This document shows, in pieces, positions 12,540 through 23,000 of a stretch of 64,000 bases of DNA (the stretch's first letter is position 1; each line of letters begins with the position of its first letter). The DNA is from Phytophthora quininea (taxonomy: Eukaryota; Oomycota; Peronosporomycetes; Peronosporales; Peronosporaceae). The notes under the pieces are model-generated. The model saw only the letters and a program-made list of their open reading frames with translations. It did no database searches and was not told the origin of the DNA. The stretch is taken from positions 124,001 to 188,000 of the forward strand of contig JAAVTG010000568.1 in assembly GCA_011947345.1 (NCBI GenBank), read 5' to 3'. The position numbers and the translations under genes were made by a program.

Positions 12540-13299
12540 TCATGCGATCTTGGCTGCCTTCTGCTGCGCTTCCGGCTGGCGTCGCTGCAACACCAGCGAC
12601 TTGCCCAGCAGCGTCACATGGGCCGCGATGACCAGCACCGTGAGCTGGAACTGCCGCTCCGGGGAGAAGTTCTTGGCGCTCCAGGTGCTCGAGTTCATTC
12701 CGTACAGCATCGTGGCCACGCCGCCAATGTAGATCAGCACGCCCGTGAGCACGTGGGTCTCGTCCTTCCACTGCCAGTTGGGCCTCTCGCCCTCGTACGT
12801 CAGCAGCAGTCCTTGGAACACGTTGAGCAAGAAGAACATGGCGGTGACCAGCGCCGCCCATGAGTGCGGCGAGTCAAAGTGCTGCTCGTTAGCGTCGTGC
12901 TTGGCGATGTATGCCGCGGCACCTGCAGCGACCACCAGAACCCCAGCCGACACGTTGAGCAGTAGATGCAGCTTGGTCAGCCAGACACTGGCGTCAAGGA
13001 CAACAGTATATTACACAGACTCGGACACTGCAGCAGAGCTATGCTACGCACCGTTTGGCGAGATTCCTCTCGCTCTTCCGGTCCAGCATCGCCTGCAACG
13101 CACTGCAGAAGGAATGTAAACCACCGGGATCAACGTGTCAATGGCAGTGTCAAGATGTTCTCGACCTGGGAAGACACACGAGCAACGCCAAAGCATTGAG
13201 CGCCGGATGCAGCGCGAAGAGTGAGCCATCGGCCACGCAGCGCTCCAGGACGGCCACGCACGGCAGCAGGAACAGCGTCGCCGTCAAGAGGCGTGTCAT
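12540..13299 (-). CDS. Cytochrome b561-like membrane protein, copy b (three exons)
   Basis: Exons are 13166-13299, 13052-13102 and 12540-12987, with introns of 63 and 64 bp. The joined frame has 633 bases and gives 210 residues with no slip. Haem-ligand candidates are in LHPALNALAL, TKLHLLL, FDSPHSWAAL and DETHVLTGV. The first two intron positions and phases are identical to copy a, but the two later introns of copy a are absent here. The pair is therefore a tandem duplication with intron loss in b or gain in a. The C-terminus is more basic than in copy a. The protein probably acts as an electron-shuttling oxidoreductase in a plasma or internal membrane; the electron donor and acceptor are not evident. 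Confidence 0.8.
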
Positions 13300-13542
13300 G
13301 AGACTGATTTTCGAGTGTGTGAAAAGGACTTGATGTGTGGACATAAACGCACATGGCACTTTGAAATCGACGGCATTGGCAGCGAAGGAAGCACGACGAA
13401 AACGTGCTCATTCTACTTGACTACGACGGCTGCGCAATTACGGCTCGTGGCTGATTAATCCGCTGCGTGGAAGGCGTTCAGAATTCACTGTTTTGAGACC
13501 AATTAGCGCGTTAGTCGGACCCACAAGACCAAGTGAAGCAAG

Positions 13543-14640
13543 CTACAGGACGCACCTCGCGAGTTTCCCCATGTGGAACTCGGTGGAAGTCATCAGAGTC
13601 ACTCCTTTGACTGCCATGTCGGCTAGGAATTGCTGCAATACAAGTACGTGAGTGTTGAGCCACCGCCAGACAACTCGGCTCGTACCTTGGCAACTGCCTC
13701 GAAACCAGGAACTGGAGAAGAGCAGTCGGTGAGGATGATGAGGTCGTTGAGGCGCTTTTTGGGCCAGTTGTCCACCAGATCGCGGACCGTGTAGTTCACG
13801 CAGTGCGACAGAGCTTCACCCACGATGACGAGTTTGCTGGCCAGCTGCAGCGTCTTGATGAGGGCGGTGTTGAGGCTGCACAGCACCGAAATTCAGCAGT
13901 GAGTTGCCAAGAGTTCGACTCCATCCATATACGGAGGTACCTGGTTGTTGGGATCATACGGCAGCTCGTACTCGGCCTTGAGTGCCGAATAATGCTCCGT
14001 GAACGGGTTGGATCCCTTCATCACGTACTGGATCGGTTTGAGAGACTGCTTGGTCCAATCCAGGGCAGCAGCCAACACATTGGGAACGATGTTGTGGCCT
14101 GGGGATCCCATGATGCAATGGTCCGGCCAAATCGTCAGCGAGAACTTACCGCTCGCCTCCAGTGTCTTGGTGTATTCCAGCACGTAGTCGCTCAACGTTT
14201 TGTCTCGAGGTTTCCAGACCCCGTTCTTAATGTCCTGGGACGAGATGATCGTGAACGGTGGGGGTGATTTCCTGCGCTGTTCGTCCAGAAGATGCCGTGG
14301 GCGATGTGGTATAGCTGGTGCGAGTCCATTGTCACCACAAGTTGTGACAGCTCGACCGTGTGGTTCCCGATGAAGGCGGCAATTCGAGCAGCGTCTTCGT
14401 TGGCGGTGGGAATCGCGAGCGATCCCCTGGGTGGAAACTCACTTGCTGGTCGATGACCAAGATGCCCAGCCCACCACTCGAAACCGACCCAGCCAACTCA
14501 GCATCTTTTGCCACGTCGTACTTGTTGATTCCTCTCGCGAGTGAGTCAAAGAACGAATCGGCAGGTGACGTGGTGAAGGCGGGCACAGGAGTCACAAACC
14601 ACGCCAGAATTGCGATTTGGAGAAGCCGGTACTTGACCAT
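13543..14640 (-). CDS. Secreted nicotinamidase/isochorismatase-type cysteine hydrolase
   Basis: The ATG at 14640 begins a good signal peptide (YRLLQIAILAWFVTPVPAF). Conserved points are GILVIDQQVSF (catalytic Asp), TMDSHQLYHIAH (nicotinamidase metal site, D..H..H) and GEALSHCVNYT (catalytic Cys). Exons are 13941-14640, 13686-13875 and 13543-13632, with introns of 65 and 53 bp. Slips occur at a C run at 14424-14427 and a G run at 14260-14264 (one base short each). At the G run near 13950 one base is in excess. After correction the frame is 326 residues and shows the DPTTSLN motif across the first junction. Family members hydrolyse nicotinamide or similar amides; a secreted copy may act on host or medium substrates, which is inference. 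Confidence 0.8.
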
Positions 14641-14794
14641 CTCTACCAGCAGACTGTTGTGGGACCACATCGATCGTGAATCGACGCCTCGCCAAGATCG
14701 CTTCAACATTGGAACGCACTTCATTGGATTTAGCGGCGTAAAAGCTCTCTGACTTGCCGGTTGGTTTTTATCTGGGGGCAGTGTGATTGTCGAG

Positions 14795-15387
14795 TTAGTT
14801 GGTCATAACACTCGCCAGCAAGAGTGCAAAGAGTGGGCGATGAAGCAGTGGAGTTTGGGAGCCGCCGTGCTGTTGGACATCTCGCCTTGGGCCATGTTGG
14901 CATCGCCGTTTGTGCTCAGAGCTCCGCCAGCCGAACCGCCAGCTTCTTGATCGAGCGAATCGGTGCCACTACCCAGCGTGAGAGCGGGCGACGGGGTGAA
15001 GACGAAGCCAGCATCCTTGAACGCGCTTCCTTCGTAGTGGCCCACCTCGACGTTGTCGTTGTTGCTGCTTGGACCGTCATCACGTACAACAGAGCCGGAC
15101 CAATTCGCCTCGAAAGGCGGCGCACTGCTCGCCAAAGCGTTTGCCGTTAAAGCTTCGAGGAAGACCACGAAGCTTGAGAAATCTCCGCCGGACTCGTTCG
15201 CCAGGCGGAGAACTTCATCGTCATTAAGTCCAGTGGCTGGGCTGGTCTGCTGCATGGAGCCATCTTCGAGTTGACGGGCCAATGCGCTTGGGGACAGCAT
15301 CTGCGGGTGGCTGGCTACTGCGCTGGTTTCCATCGGCATTTGGATAACCAGGAACACGAGCATGAAGCAACAGATCGGGAAGTTCAT
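14795..15387 (-). CDS. Small secreted, probably GPI-anchored Ser/Asn-rich protein
   Basis: The ATG at 15387 opens a strong signal peptide (NFPICCFMLVFLVIQMPM). The body is about 150 residues of low-complexity Ser/Gly/Asn/Asp sequence with several N-glycosylation sequons and no known domain. As written, the frame ends in a hydrophilic tail at 14803. One additional base in the T run at 14854-14856 instead gives a short hydrophobic tail (PLFALLLASVMTN) and a stop at 14795, the classic layout of a GPI-attachment signal. This suggests a wall- or surface-anchored protein. No RxLR motif is seen in the first 60 residues. Confidence 0.65.
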
Positions 15388-15624
15388 AGTGCGGTCGGCG
15401 GTGAAGGACGTGGCGTGGTCTTTCTCGAGTTCTTGGGGTCTTGAGCCTTGGTCGGTTGTTTCAAGAATGAACCGGCAGGCTGCGCATTTGAAAATCTGCG
15501 CGAGAAAGGCCTCAGGTGATTGTTCTCTTCTCGGAAAGTACGCTCTGATCCAAGCTGAGCGCAGCAGTGAAAACTAGTTTGCTGTATTTTCCGATGTCAA
15601 TCTTCGACACGTTGGTTTCTGCAT

Positions 15625-16626
15625 TCAAGGAAGCTCCACTACGATCTTGCCGATGTTCTTGTGCGCATACATGTGGTCGATGGCGTCGGCGACATTCTCC
15701 AGTCCGTGGAATTTAGTCGGGTCCACGCCAGCGTGCAATTTGCCTTCCTTAATGAGCTTGAACAAGTTGGCCATGTGCGTGGGGATGATTTCGCCGTACG
15801 TGCGCAGCAGGAACCCACGCACAGTAATGGCCTTCATCAGCAGCACCTCGTTCATTGCGCTCACGGTGAAAGGCGAGCGCGGGGTGTCGCCCCGGTACTC
15901 AGAGATGTGGCCAAACACGATGATCCTGCCGCGGATAGCCATGTTATCGAACACAGTCTTGAACATCTTGCCGCCAATGGTCTCGAAGGCGATGTCAATG
16001 CCCATGGGGTACTCCTTCTTCAGCACGGCGTCGATGTCCTCCTTGTTGTAGTTGATGACACGGTCACAGCCGAGTTTCTTGAGGTGCTCGACCTTCTCGT
16101 CGTTGCTGCACGTACCGATGACATGGTTGCCGGCCATCTTGGCCAACTGCACCACGAACTGGCCGGCGCCGCCTGCCGCAGCCGTCACGAACACAGTCTC
16201 GTTGGTTTTGAGCTCGCCGCACTCGGTGATGGCGATGGATGCGGAGATGCCGCATACTGTCAGCGGCAGCGCAGCAGGTGACAACTCCGGCAGCTTGTGC
16301 ACTGACTCGATGGGCACTTCGACGTACTCAGCGTAGGCGCCGAACTTGTCGTACACAACGTAGTCGCCGACCGCCACTTCGGTGACGCCCGGACCCACCT
16401 CGACGACGGTACCAGCGGCATCAAGACCCGTGCCGAACGGCGGCGGGTTCTCGTTGAAGACGCCGTTGGTCACGTTGATGTCGGTGGCGTTAATACCCAG
16501 ATACTTGTTCTTGACGACGATGTGGCCGGCGCTGGCCTTGGGCAGCTCCGAGTGCGTCACGATCTCCGTGGCCTCACGAAAGTTCGTGGACAGCTTGGTA
16601 CAGAGCAGTTCGCGGTTGCTGGGCAT
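15625..16626 (-). CDS. Zinc-type alcohol dehydrogenase-like/quinone oxidoreductase (ZADH2/PTGR3-like)
   Basis: A single intact exon encodes 333 residues, the normal length for this MDR branch. The N-terminal GroES-like part contains NKYLGINATDINV and GTGLDAAGTVVEVGPGV. The Rossmann part has VTAAAGGAGQFVVQLAK (AxxGGxG NADPH loop) and GTCSNDEKVEHLKKLGCDRV, and it ends in KNIGKIVVELP as in ZADH2-type proteins. The zinc-ligand residues of classical alcohol dehydrogenases are lacking, so it should be an NADPH-dependent enone/quinone or 15-oxoprostaglandin-type reductase acting on reactive carbonyls. The start at 16626 is the only ATG fitting the family N-terminus. Confidence 0.92.
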   Translation of the reverse strand: MPSNRELLCTKLSTNFREATEIVTHSELPKASAGHIVVKNKYLGINATDINVTNGVFNENPPPFGTGLDAAGTVVEVGPGVTEVAVGDYVVYDKFGAYAEYVEVPIESVHKLPELSPAALPLTVCGISASIAITECGELKTNETVFVTAAAGGAGQFVVQLAKMAGNHVIGTCSNDEKVEHLKKLGCDRVINYNKEDIDAVLKKEYPMGIDIAFETIGGKMFKTVFDNMAIRGRIIVFGHISEYRGDTPRSPFTVSAMNEVLLMKAITVRGFLLRTYGEIIPTHMANLFKLIKEGKLHAGVDPTKFHGLENVADAIDHMYAHKNIGKIVVELP

Positions 16627-17100
16627 GTTGAATGGTTGGAGGAGAGACTTGTCAAGGCGATGGCAAATTCAGGAATGGAGCTCTACTCGTGCGTGGCCGG
16701 CGCATCATACAGCCTTGATGGAGTATTACTCTTACGAAACCTGTCGAGCAATCTCGTCCTGCCCCCATGATTTGCTGCGTACTGCGTGGCAATCCCACAC
16801 GATGACGTCGAGCGATGTGTGTCGAATAAACCTCGGACAGCACCACTGGCGCTCAAACATTTGCGATCGATAGCGTTCGGACAGACCTCAACTCGATTTT
16901 GGAGGCGTCTAGGTAGGGTATGGCGACGGAATACGCCGCTTTGTATTGGCTAGACACGATGCCATTGCCTCTGGCATTCTGCAGCTCTCTACGGCAATAG
17001 CTGACATCGGAGCTAGCTAGTACCGACGCTTGCTTTGGTGCACTCGATGAGCAACTCGGCAGCTCTTTATTCTCTTCCCCAGGCATATAAATACGGCCGA
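16627..17100. other. Intergenic stretch between the oxidoreductase and the LYR gene
   Basis: This is the 5' flank of the oxidoreductase gene, followed by the 3' flank of the LYR gene. Short open frames on both strands lack recognisable domains. A TATAAATA element lies near 17085 but does not sit properly for either neighbouring start. Confidence 0.4.
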
Positions 17101-17511
17101 CTACGTGCGGTGGTAGTCTGGACTGGAGAATGTGTTGGACAGGTGCTCCGCCTGCACTTCCACCGTCTCGAGCTGCGTCTCCGCTAGACGAATCATGAAC
17201 CTGTTTGGGGACAATGCAAGGAGGTTAGAGCGGCCCTATTCCATCTCTTTTCTCCTGTTGCAAGACTCACTCGATGCGCTCCGGACGCGTTTCGGTACGA
17301 CCCTGTTCATACTCGAAGCGCAGTCGGCGTCTCACGTAGTTGGTGCGGTCGCGCGTCGGCATCTTCCCCGCCGCCTTCAGAAATGATGGCAACACCGGAA
17401 TTCAGCAACGGATGGATAGCAATCAGTTGGCAGCAGTGCGGAGGGGATTCCTCTTACCCGGTAGATGGCGCGGTACAGACGAAGCACCTCCGATCGCAGA
17501 TTCCCCGCCAT
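17101..17511 (-). CDS. LYR-motif (Complex1_LYR) mitochondrial assembly protein
   Basis: Three exons (17458-17511, 17271-17374, 17101-17200) separated by 83- and 70-bp introns encode 85 residues. The start ATG at 17511 gives MAGNLRSEVLRLYRAIYR with the LYR tripeptide followed by an Arg. The next segment, NYVRRRLRFEYEQGRTETRPE, carries the conserved Phe and basic residues of the family. Proteins of this size act in mitochondria as adaptors for Fe-S cluster insertion or respiratory complex assembly (LYRM7/SDHAF-like) through the acyl carrier protein. Which complex is served here is not decidable. Every exon is shorter than about 105 bp, so it is easy to miss. Confidence 0.8.
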
Positions 17512-17805
17512 CGCAACGTGCACCTTCACGGGGTCCAGCGCTTCGAGTGGTGTGCTACGTCCTCCGCCGGTCAATTGAGAATTGTACTAACGTAAAGTGT
17601 GTAATGACGGCACTGCATTAAATATATGAAACGGATTATACGTCACATGCTATTAGGTACTCTACGTTAATTCTTATGATCCAATGCTAATTGTTAATTC
17701 AGCGAAAAAGGCAAGTTGAAGCGTTCACTCTTTGATTGTCCACGTGCCTACTACGTTCCTACCGAATAAATACCCTCAACAGATACTCTCTTCGCTTTGA
17801 TTGAG

Positions 17806-18977
17806 TCACGAGAACTCTGCGTGGAAGTCGTCGCTCTGTCGGTACTGCTGGAAGTGGCTGTTGCAGTAGTTGTCGGTGCGCTCATACGCCTGCTTGCGAC
17901 AGCCCTGCACGATGCAGCGCTTGCCGCCGCCGTGGGCCCAGCACAGGCCATTGGAGATGGCGATCTTCTCGCAGTCCACTGATTTGCATTTCGTGCCGCC
18001 GCCATGCGACCAGCAAAAGCCCCGCGACTTGGCTCGATTCGGACACCCTGGCGACTTGCACTCAACTGATCCGCCTACAAACAAATCAACAGAACCAAGT
18101 CAGCACAAGAACGAACACGACCCCAGCAATGACCAAGAGGAACGCACCGTGTCTCCAGCAGCGACCGAAATGCTTGGCACGGCTCGTGCAGCCCTCCGTC
18201 GAGCAGCGTTTCCCGCCCTAGTGACGAACGCATTCGACGATTAGAAATCGAGCAGTCGAGGACAAGTGATCGATCACCGACGTACCCCATGACGGACGCA
18301 GAGTCCGTGGTCGACGACGTAGTGAGTACACCCAGCGAACTTGCACGTGCGGTTGGCCGGTCGAACTCCCGGCATCGCCCCACTCTGGATCGGCATGCCG
18401 AGTCCAATCGGACGAGTCCTTGATCGAGCCATCCCTGGCGGTGTCATGTCCATGGGGCGAACGTAGGAGCTGGGGCTTGACAGGCTTGTGAGTGTGATAT
18501 ACCTCGAGTAGTCGGTAGAATTGGGTCGAGCTACACGCAGCGTGTTAGATTCACGTGATGGCGGAAAGAGAGGCGAAAGCAAACCTACTGATGAAGTTGG
18601 CGGAGTACGTGGACACTACAGGCGAGTCATTGGAGACCAGAGCAGGGTAGCGGCTCGTCTCAAGCTCCGTAGCACCCACTCGAGCGTACTCACTGGTCGA
18701 GAAGTCTCCCTCGTGCTTGTAGGCTTGCTGCTGCTGCAGTTCATAAAGGCTTGGGGCTGCTTGCTCTGCTGGGTTGGCTGTACGTAGGACATCCGAGATG
18801 CCAGGGCGGAACGGGGCGTGGGGGAAGCAGAGCCGGCAAGTCGGTCACTGAGGGTCGAACACTCACAAGTTCAGGCTCCGGTTTCACGAAGACTTCTGCT
18901 GGTTGCTGAGTCGACGCCGACGGTCTCAGCAGATCAGTGAGAGCCCCGCTGCTTGGCGGGGACGTCCAGGGTTGCAT
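17806..18977 (-). CDS. WRKY19-like Cys/His zinc-binding repeat protein
   Basis: Five exons fit: 18867-18977, 18589-18777, 18286-18530, 18148-18217 and 17806-18074. One base is missing in the G run at 18753-18756; with it the frame is 294 residues. The N-terminal half is Ser/Pro/Gln-rich. The C-terminal half has five tandem units of about 25 residues with the pattern C-x4-C-x9/10-C-x2-H, such as CKFAGCTHYVVDHGLCVRH and CKSVDCEKIAISNGLCWAH. The last unit ends CRKQAYERTDNYCNSH. This repeat is the one commonly labelled 'WRKY transcription factor 19-like' in oomycete genomes, although it contains no WRKY domain. It is likely a nuclear zinc-binding or DNA-binding protein. I chose the ATG at 18977 because the longer frame starts at a GTG. 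Confidence 0.78.
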
Positions 18978-20038
18978 GTCTGTCAGTTGAGCACTGTAGA
19001 TGAATCCCCAATGTGGGTGAATGCTGCTGGAACGACCGGGATCGACGTGCTCGGGCGATTGATTTTTCACAAGTGCAAGTTGACGTGACGCCGATCACCC
19101 GAGTCCAGCCAGCGCGACATGAGGAGAGGAGCTCGGGGCTCCGCTTCGTTCGTCCCGTCGTCCTGCCGTTGACAAGCTTGACGCGGTTTTCGGAAGCGCT
19201 CGCCACCTGGCACTTTGCTGCATCGACCAGCCGCTGGACGTTGCGTTGGAGCTGCGCTTTGCGTCGCCAAGCGAGCACACAACGGAAAGAAATGATGGCG
19301 AGAAACTCGGCCGCTCCAGGTCATAATCGCCTGCACCGCCCGCAGCGGAGACCTGACTCATTCGCCTCGCAGGTCGAACGTGACCTGCTGTTGCACGCGC
19401 ATCTGACCGACCGTCTGCGCCATCCAGCTGGTCGATTGCGATGATCGACGCAGCGGCGATGGACCAACTTGACGATCACCAACGAGACCGACTGGTGGAC
19501 GGCTGTGATCCGCGTTTGCATCCGACCGCGGCCATGCGGACGTCGTGTCGACTTGATCGGGTCAACCAACGCACGACAACGGGGACCACATCGACAGCCG
19601 ACTGCGGCAAGCAGCATAAAGAAGATCGCCAAGGGCCTCCAAGTGACGTGCTCTCTACGTTGGTGGGCTCCCACTCTACCAAGGCAGACCAGGTAAAGGG
19701 CAGCACGTACAGGTTGCAGCTTGCAATCACGCCCCGCTCGACAAGACTCAGCTCGTGATGACAACTGCAATCGGCGAAGTTTCGTCGTCGTGCAGTCGAC
19801 TCGAGGTGGCAGACGTATCGAGGCGTGAGTGCCTTGTCTTGCGTCCCTGCCTCATCGACCACCTACAGCTTACCCACGCGCTGGCAACATGCGGTGTCAA
19901 CGCACCAAATCTCGTGCATTAATCGCTAGGTGATCGAGCCGTCCCAACCTGCTCGAGACGACGGTTCGCCAATGGATCCTTCCGGATAGTCGTGCAGTAG
20001 CATCAGGTCGACTCGTCCCCAAGCAACGGAGACCGAAG
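18978..20038. other. Interval with coding-like blocks but no settled gene
   Basis: On the plus strand several blocks look translated. One is around 19150-19310 (AVDKLDAVFGSARH, LDVALELRFASPSE). Another is around 19690-19827 (CNHAPLDKTQLVMTTAIGE, followed by a good GTGAGT donor). A third, from about 19945, runs in frame into the PH-domain gene. They may be 5' exons of that gene or a separate C2-like gene. On the minus strand, 19095-19361 is also open. I could not join the blocks into one convincing frame. Confidence 0.35.
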
Positions 20039-23000
20039 ATGGAGGGCTACCTCTGGAAGAAGGGCCGCAAGGTGCCGAGCATGTACGTCACGTGGCGATC
20101 ACTCGTGATCGCTGGTTAGTCACGATCCTGTGGATTGTGTCCATGCAGGAAGCGGCACTACGCCGTGCTCAAAGGAACAATGCTGGCCTTCTACGCGACG
20201 CAGGACGAAGCGAAGCGATCTGGAGCGCTGCCCAAGAGAGTTCTCGAGGTGATCGACCTCCGGACAATGTCGGATTCGTCTCACTCGGACAGTAGCCACC
20301 AGCAGCACATTGTGCTCAAGTACTTGGACGCCGACGGCGGTGGCACGCTGCAATGTCGAGCAGACTCCAAAGAGAGTCAACAGGCGTGGATGGAGGCGTT
20401 CCAACACGCTCTGAAGGAACCGGAACGAATGGCTCAGGAAGAGATCGCCGAGGTACAAGAGGAGCTCATGAAGGACGCACAACTGCACAGCCGAGCGGTG
20501 CAGCAAGCGACCGAAGCGGTAGAAGCTGCAGGTCGACAACATCGAGAGCAGGCCAAGGCGGAGGCCGCTCTGCAGCAAAACCGACACGCTGCAGTCGAGT
20601 TGAACACGCAGCTGGAGACGGCACAAGCGCTGCAGAAAGAGGCGCAGCAGAAGCTGCAGACCATCCAAAATGCACTAGAGGAGGCGAGACATCGAGCACA
20701 CACCAACAGTATGGAGTCGGACGACGCTGCGTCGTTCGAGCAGTCCATGGAGGCAGTCGAGAGAATCGCAGCGAAAGCAGAGGTGGCTGCTAGTGCCGAA
20801 GCCACTCACGGACAGTACATTGAGTACTTGCAAGAGCAAGTCAACGAGAACGCTCGTGAGCAAAAAGAATTGGCATTAAAGATGCAACAATGCGCGGAGG
20901 AGAGCAAAGCGCTTCGACTCGTTGCTGCTAAAAGTCTCGAAGATGCTCAACGAGCCAAGCAGAGATCGCGTCGACTGGCATCTTGGGGTGATAAGACCAC
21001 AGAGGGCGATGCTGGAAGTGCTCGACCGTCGCAGTTGGATCCGCTAGTCGAAGGGTATTTGCTTTGCCAGCATCCGCTTCGGAGCTCGATGCATCGCCGT
21101 TATTACGTGTTGATTGGGAACACTCTGTGTTGGTACATGGATCAAGACGCTTTCATCAACAAGATGGACTCGCCCAGTGGAGTTCTGCACGTTGCGGAGG
21201 TCGCGGAGTGGGATGGCAAAGTGAAGGCGACGTCGCCACTTCGGAAGCTGATCACGCCGTCTTTCAGCGGCAGTCCCAAGGCTCATTCAAGTGGAGAGCC
21301 GTATCTACACGCCTTCGCGGTGCTGACTGTTGAGGGTAAAACTCTACGGTGCAGTGCGCCACTCAAGAAAAACCAGGAAGAGTGGATCGCAGCGCTTCAT
21401 GTCGGTCTGACAATGCCGCCACTTTCGCCACACCGAGCCAAAGCTGCGAGAGCTCGTCGAGACTCGTTCGATTTATTGGCATCCACCCCGTTATCTCCCC
21501 GCCAACAGTCGAGTCCAGATAAGCCAAAGGAGAGTGGCAAGGTAAGTCAGCAGATTGGTGATATCGTCCAGCAAGATACGAAAGCAAGCGAGGAACCACC
21601 GCCGATTGAATCAGTGGTCAAAGGCTACTTGGTTGGCAAGAGCTCATCCGACGAACCGATGAAGAAAATGTTTTGTATTCTACGAGGACTGGAGCTGCAC
21701 ATTTTCAGCTCACACCAAGAAGCGGCGACTACTTCCGCTGCATGTCGTAGTTTCCACGTCTGTGGAGTGTCGAGCTGGGATGGCCATGCTGCGCTGATGC
21801 ACTACGATCATGGTTTTACTCTTCAGACAACGGACCACGCCAGTATTTATTGCAGCGCACCAAGTCTTCAGGAAAGAAATTGCTGGGGCAATGGCGTACA
21901 GCAAGAACTGTTGCGGCTCCAAAAGACAGCAATTCGTCTCTGAAAGATTTAAATCGTGCCGCAAAGGCAGCAGGCGATGAAGAAGACATGAAGAAGAACC
22001 AACCGACAAAGCCATTTTCATACAACACGGCTCGTAGTGAACTTCTCTCGGTGCTGCAAAGTTTTATGCCGAACATCAACCAAGTAAATTAGGCGATGTC
22101 CCGCTACAGCTTTCAAGATACCAAGGACGCGAACAAGCACTCGTCGAGCATCTTGATCGGCTCTACGGGACTACATTAGGAAAGGATATCAACGTCCAAG
22201 GTTTATTGGTCGCGTTGAAAGAATCAGTGCCGTCTCCAGCGTCACCACGTACGACGTCGTTGACTCAGAGCGGTCCTGCTTCACCGATTTCGCGATCGTC
22301 AAAGGACTTAACCGACTGGCTCATCTGGAACAACGACTCCACCGCAAGTTACTGCGTTCTTTCAGGGAATCGTCTCGAGCGCTTTGAATCCGAGGAACGC
22401 AGTCAGATTGGATCACCGTTGGCCGTGTTTATCGTGACAGGGATTCATGACTATCCAGCACCATCTCCGACGATGAATCGATCTACTGGAACTGATCAAC
22501 AGCTCCAGTTTTTTGTCGGGTGGCTACGAACAACCACAGGAAGCTCTCCATTCGTCTACAGAGTTGTTAGTGTTGCAGACGTCAACCGCAGAAGCAAAGC
22601 AAAAGTGGATGACCAAGCTCCGAAGTACTGCTGGAGGAACACCAGAGCGACAAGCTATCAAGGCGGCTACAACAACAACAACACCAGAGCAACAAGTTAT
22701 TAGTACAGCTGCAACGGTAACACCAGAGCACAAGATTATCAAAGCGGTTGCAACCATACCAGAACAGCAAGTAATTAGAGCAGCCACTGAAGTGACAACT
22801 TCGAAGCCAGAGATATTACCTGAGCCGAAACGTATCATCAACCCCCAGCCAAACCGGCCTCGAAGCCCCAGAAAGCCCCTACACTTCGCACTAAATTGCT
22901 GGAATTCTACGAGCAGCACAATCCGAAACGCGTCGGTGATATCGACTCGCTACTTGCCAGCTTTACCGGAAGGGAACGACAGCTTCTAACATCTCTGGAT

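Noticed and set aside
13893..13895. In-frame TGA in the nicotinamidase-like gene, apparently a nonsense mutation
   Set aside because: The codon falls inside a 65-bp GT...AG intron (13876-13940). Splicing it out restores the family motif DPTTSLN and removes the stop.
15661..16281. 206-residue plus-strand frame opposite the oxidoreductase
   Set aside because: The minus-strand protein is a full-length match to a known family, so the plus-strand frame is a shadow.
20434..20805. Cys/Ser-rich minus-strand frame resembling a secreted protein
   Set aside because: It is the exact antisense of the coiled coil of the PH-domain gene; repeated Gln/Ala codons read backwards give Cys/Ser.
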